Assembly (NCBI RefSeq): GCF_007741515.1
Contig: NZ_CP036263.1
Span: forward strand, 992,001-1,056,000
Length of the DNA stretch: 64,000 bases
Reading direction: 5' to 3'
From: Adhaeretor mobilis
Lineage (GTDB): Bacteria; Planctomycetota; Planctomycetia; Pirellulales; Lacipirellulaceae
The notes beneath the pieces were generated by a model. The model saw only the letters and a program-made list of their open reading frames with translations. It was not told the DNA's origin and searched no databases. Both the position numbers and the translations under genes were made by a program. Below are positions 63,401-64,000 of the stretch, piece by piece. Numbering within the stretch: position 1 is the stretch's first letter; the number at the start of each line of letters is the position of its first letter.

Positions 63401-63572
63401 GCGTTCTGCACCGCTGACGGCTGAGCACCCCTTCTTCTGGGCAGGCTACCTAGTGGTCGATAGCGGCTTGCCGGGGCCTCTTGCCGAAGAACCTGCCGAA
63501 GAACCTGCCGAAGAAGCTACTGAGAAAACCGGCGAAACAGTGCCCGCCGTTATTGAAAACGCAGGTCTCTAA
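60471..63572 (+). CDS. Exported TPR and CHAT-domain protein
   Basis: 1033 residues. The ATG is preceded by GGGAG nine bases upstream. A signal peptide (ARRLFFLPLFYLGIVLPADT) is followed by helical repeats (about 50-560) of TPR type: SQAYFAGIEDLYRGDYQDAG and CYYALLGETYYQQGRPLEAL. A CHAT (caspase-like) domain occupies about 625-1000: ELVIIPDGILWYVPFEALTA and ELFLASCTLMGSGAETILMS, with Cys911 at the expected nucleophile position, and AEHPFFWAGYLVVDSG at the end. I do not see the partner His in the usual place before the Cys (normally VHFATHG-like), so activity is uncertain. The last 30 residues are acidic Pro/Glu-rich. TPR-CHAT proteins are proposed caspase-like proteases, typically cytoplasmic; an exported form is notable. 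Confidence 0.82.
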   Translation: MLARDGLNYSKAASRAARRLFFLPLFYLGIVLPADTAIAQLTRADTTPSQAYFAGIEDLYRGDYQDAGRTFTREARGAIKTVNARWIDSICYYALLGETYYQQGRPLEALQHFDIAANHYLQNPGWLLSVEFQQPPRVDTNLTRQVAPWGRSQRQFTPGGFSKTMKIRQGGFDAQKISREGGVVRNLQFWQINAIEVLRCTALTMRRRNEILGPLGVYDPISKDMLQRLSRGGAPPNHWSNAWIDILRGIAHAGVGEHKQALQRLERGTILAGQFDHPLTGVALLEQGRLMILAGDDPARATQLLAEASYSGYLYEDLNVVDEAFRLAHIARLASNATDVNPALAPAAAWARQKRYDHLAARLQLAWAEELLDLNQRDGAASALKAGQSRLRRGSQQGLLANWSVFLEARLDYLSGRDSAPAKLAQAVEGKAVMSLRNLQIGLANEWFANRVLTSRAAVVVYDGLLRDPTPGDTVLLPLDTLAVMKTSHELAFENWLAALLERKEQAAALEVADLAKRRRFHRALPWAGRLSAVRNLLATPSERLDPERRIQQNELHIRLPGLSQLENEAEEARDRLEELWQPAMDDDTRTEVAREWKRYAKAIVARESQLELSSLRRIPADYVFPPRLNSKALQARLRPGQATVVFHETPAGMLGFLFTRKGSTQWNCGPAGRLNGKVSAFLQDLGNYDGNREITIEQLASEDWKASGAKLYEALFKGSSFDPASTNELVIIPDGILWYVPFEALTASSDSRTDAMINFSQIRYAPTAGLAFAEPRPWRRVQRLGIQGSEIAPGDTDDQREENLIAFTSAFDRTLRIDDSPAIAPLAASLLDWLIVLDEVEADAADPLGWSPVKMGRSPATLADWMVIPNAGPQRILMPGMRTIAENGGKASRRSKSAAAPGSELFLASCTLMGSGAETILMSRWRVGGQTTFDITREFAQELPYSSAADAWQRSVQVVRAMPVDPIAEMRVKQERRSAPLTAEHPFFWAGYLVVDSGLPGPLAEEPAEEPAEEATEKTGETVPAVIENAGL

Positions 63573-63662
63573 AAGCAGCTTTCGATTACACTAGAGGAAC
63601 GACCCGGGTAGAACAGGATTTCCAGGTTTTGCTGTTCTCGGGAACCACCTAGTGAGCTGCCG

Positions 63663-64000
63663 ATGTTACGTTTCACTCTCGCTCTATTGCTCGCGGCAAC
63701 ACTTGCGGTTTCGTCGTGCAGTGCTGCTCGCTGGAGCATCACCCATCGCGATACTCTTGCACTCGACGCGAATGGTTTTACCGTTGCAGAGTTGAGCGGC
63801 GTTGCCTACGACGCGACTCAGTCGAGTCCCCTCATTCACGTTTTCAATGCGGTTCAAGACGATGGCTCGGGCGTGGTGGAGTTCAGATTAACTATGACTC
63901 CGAGCGATGCCGTGCTCTGGACCACAGCGACGGCTTCGTATGCGTTTTCAGTTGGACGGGATGACGAGGGAATCGCGATTTCGGCTGATCCCGATGTTGT
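63663..64000 (+). CDS. Exported protein, 3' part missing at window end
   Basis: An ATG at 63663 opens a frame that stays open to the end of the window (112 codons). It begins with a signal peptide (MLRFTLALLLAATLAVSSCS) and continues RWSITHRDTLALDANGFTVA, ELSGVAYDATQSSPLIHVFN. The ELSGVAYD phrase resembles the start of esterase-like/phytase-type beta-propeller domains, but too little is present for a firm call. It follows the CHAT gene by 90 bases on the same strand and might be in its operon. Confidence 0.6.
   Translation, partial: MLRFTLALLLAATLAVSSCSAARWSITHRDTLALDANGFTVAELSGVAYDATQSSPLIHVFNAVQDDGSGVVEFRLTMTPSDAVLWTTATASYAFSVGRDDEGIAISADPDV

Overview
The window looks like chromosomal DNA of a planctomycete, most likely of the Pirellulales. 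The markers are a DUF1549/DUF1553 gene followed by a DUF1501 gene, a DUF1559 protein, a BBP7-type outer-membrane barrel, sulfatases, secreted proteins with dockerin-like and PEP-CTERM-like tails, and many exported proteins of unknown role. No rRNA, tRNA, CRISPR array, intact insertion sequence or prophage was recognised by eye.

Layout. 0.4-3.1 kb: an exported methyltransferase and an amino-acid permease, then a frameshifted gene remnant. 3.3-8.7 kb: exported proteins (SnoaL-like, a Pro/Arg/Ser-rich repeat protein, HdeD-like membrane protein, CotH-like protein). 8.9-16.2 kb: transporter, TRIC/UPF0126 remnant, MarC, HAD phosphatase, arylsulfatase, a gutted second sulfatase, a LysR regulator and an outer-membrane protein. 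16.6-19.7 kb: two secreted dockerin/PEP-CTERM-like proteins, one a zinc protease, flanking an inverted-repeat element. 20.0-21.6 kb: a cupin gene divergent from an Rrf2 regulator plus a helical-bundle protein, with a perfect inverted repeat between them. 21.9-29.7 kb: folC, a HEAT-repeat protein ending in a Hint domain, and a transaldolase/S41 protease pair. 30-43.7 kb: BBP7 barrel, MMPL/RND transporter, a SEC-C/TPR protein with ribD, ADP-ribosylglycohydrolase, Tex, YaiI, a small zincin-like protein and a short exported protein. 44.6-49.8 kb: conserved hypotheticals, YjbQ, CsrA and a PEP-CTERM-like protein. 50.5-53.8 kb: the DUF1549-DUF1501 pair. 53.8-59.4 kb: YchF, DUF1559, CutA, a CinA-like/NMN-adenylyltransferase fusion and a FemAB-like acyltransferase. 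59.8-64.0 kb: a small lipoprotein, an exported TPR-CHAT protein and the start of another exported protein.

Most genes are housekeeping or cell-envelope functions. The most unusual signals are not genes: several intergenic inverted-repeat elements (near 17.8, 44.1, 52.4 and 57.8 kb). The best is at 57.74-57.92 kb, where two hairpins share the same base and loop but have different upper stems, lie in opposite orientations, and flank a 44-bp perfect palindrome. Gene-level points of interest are the CinA-like/NadD-like fusion that appears to lack the usual CinA serine, the Hint domain with almost nothing behind it, the redox-type cupin/Rrf2 locus, and three decayed genes that record gene loss.
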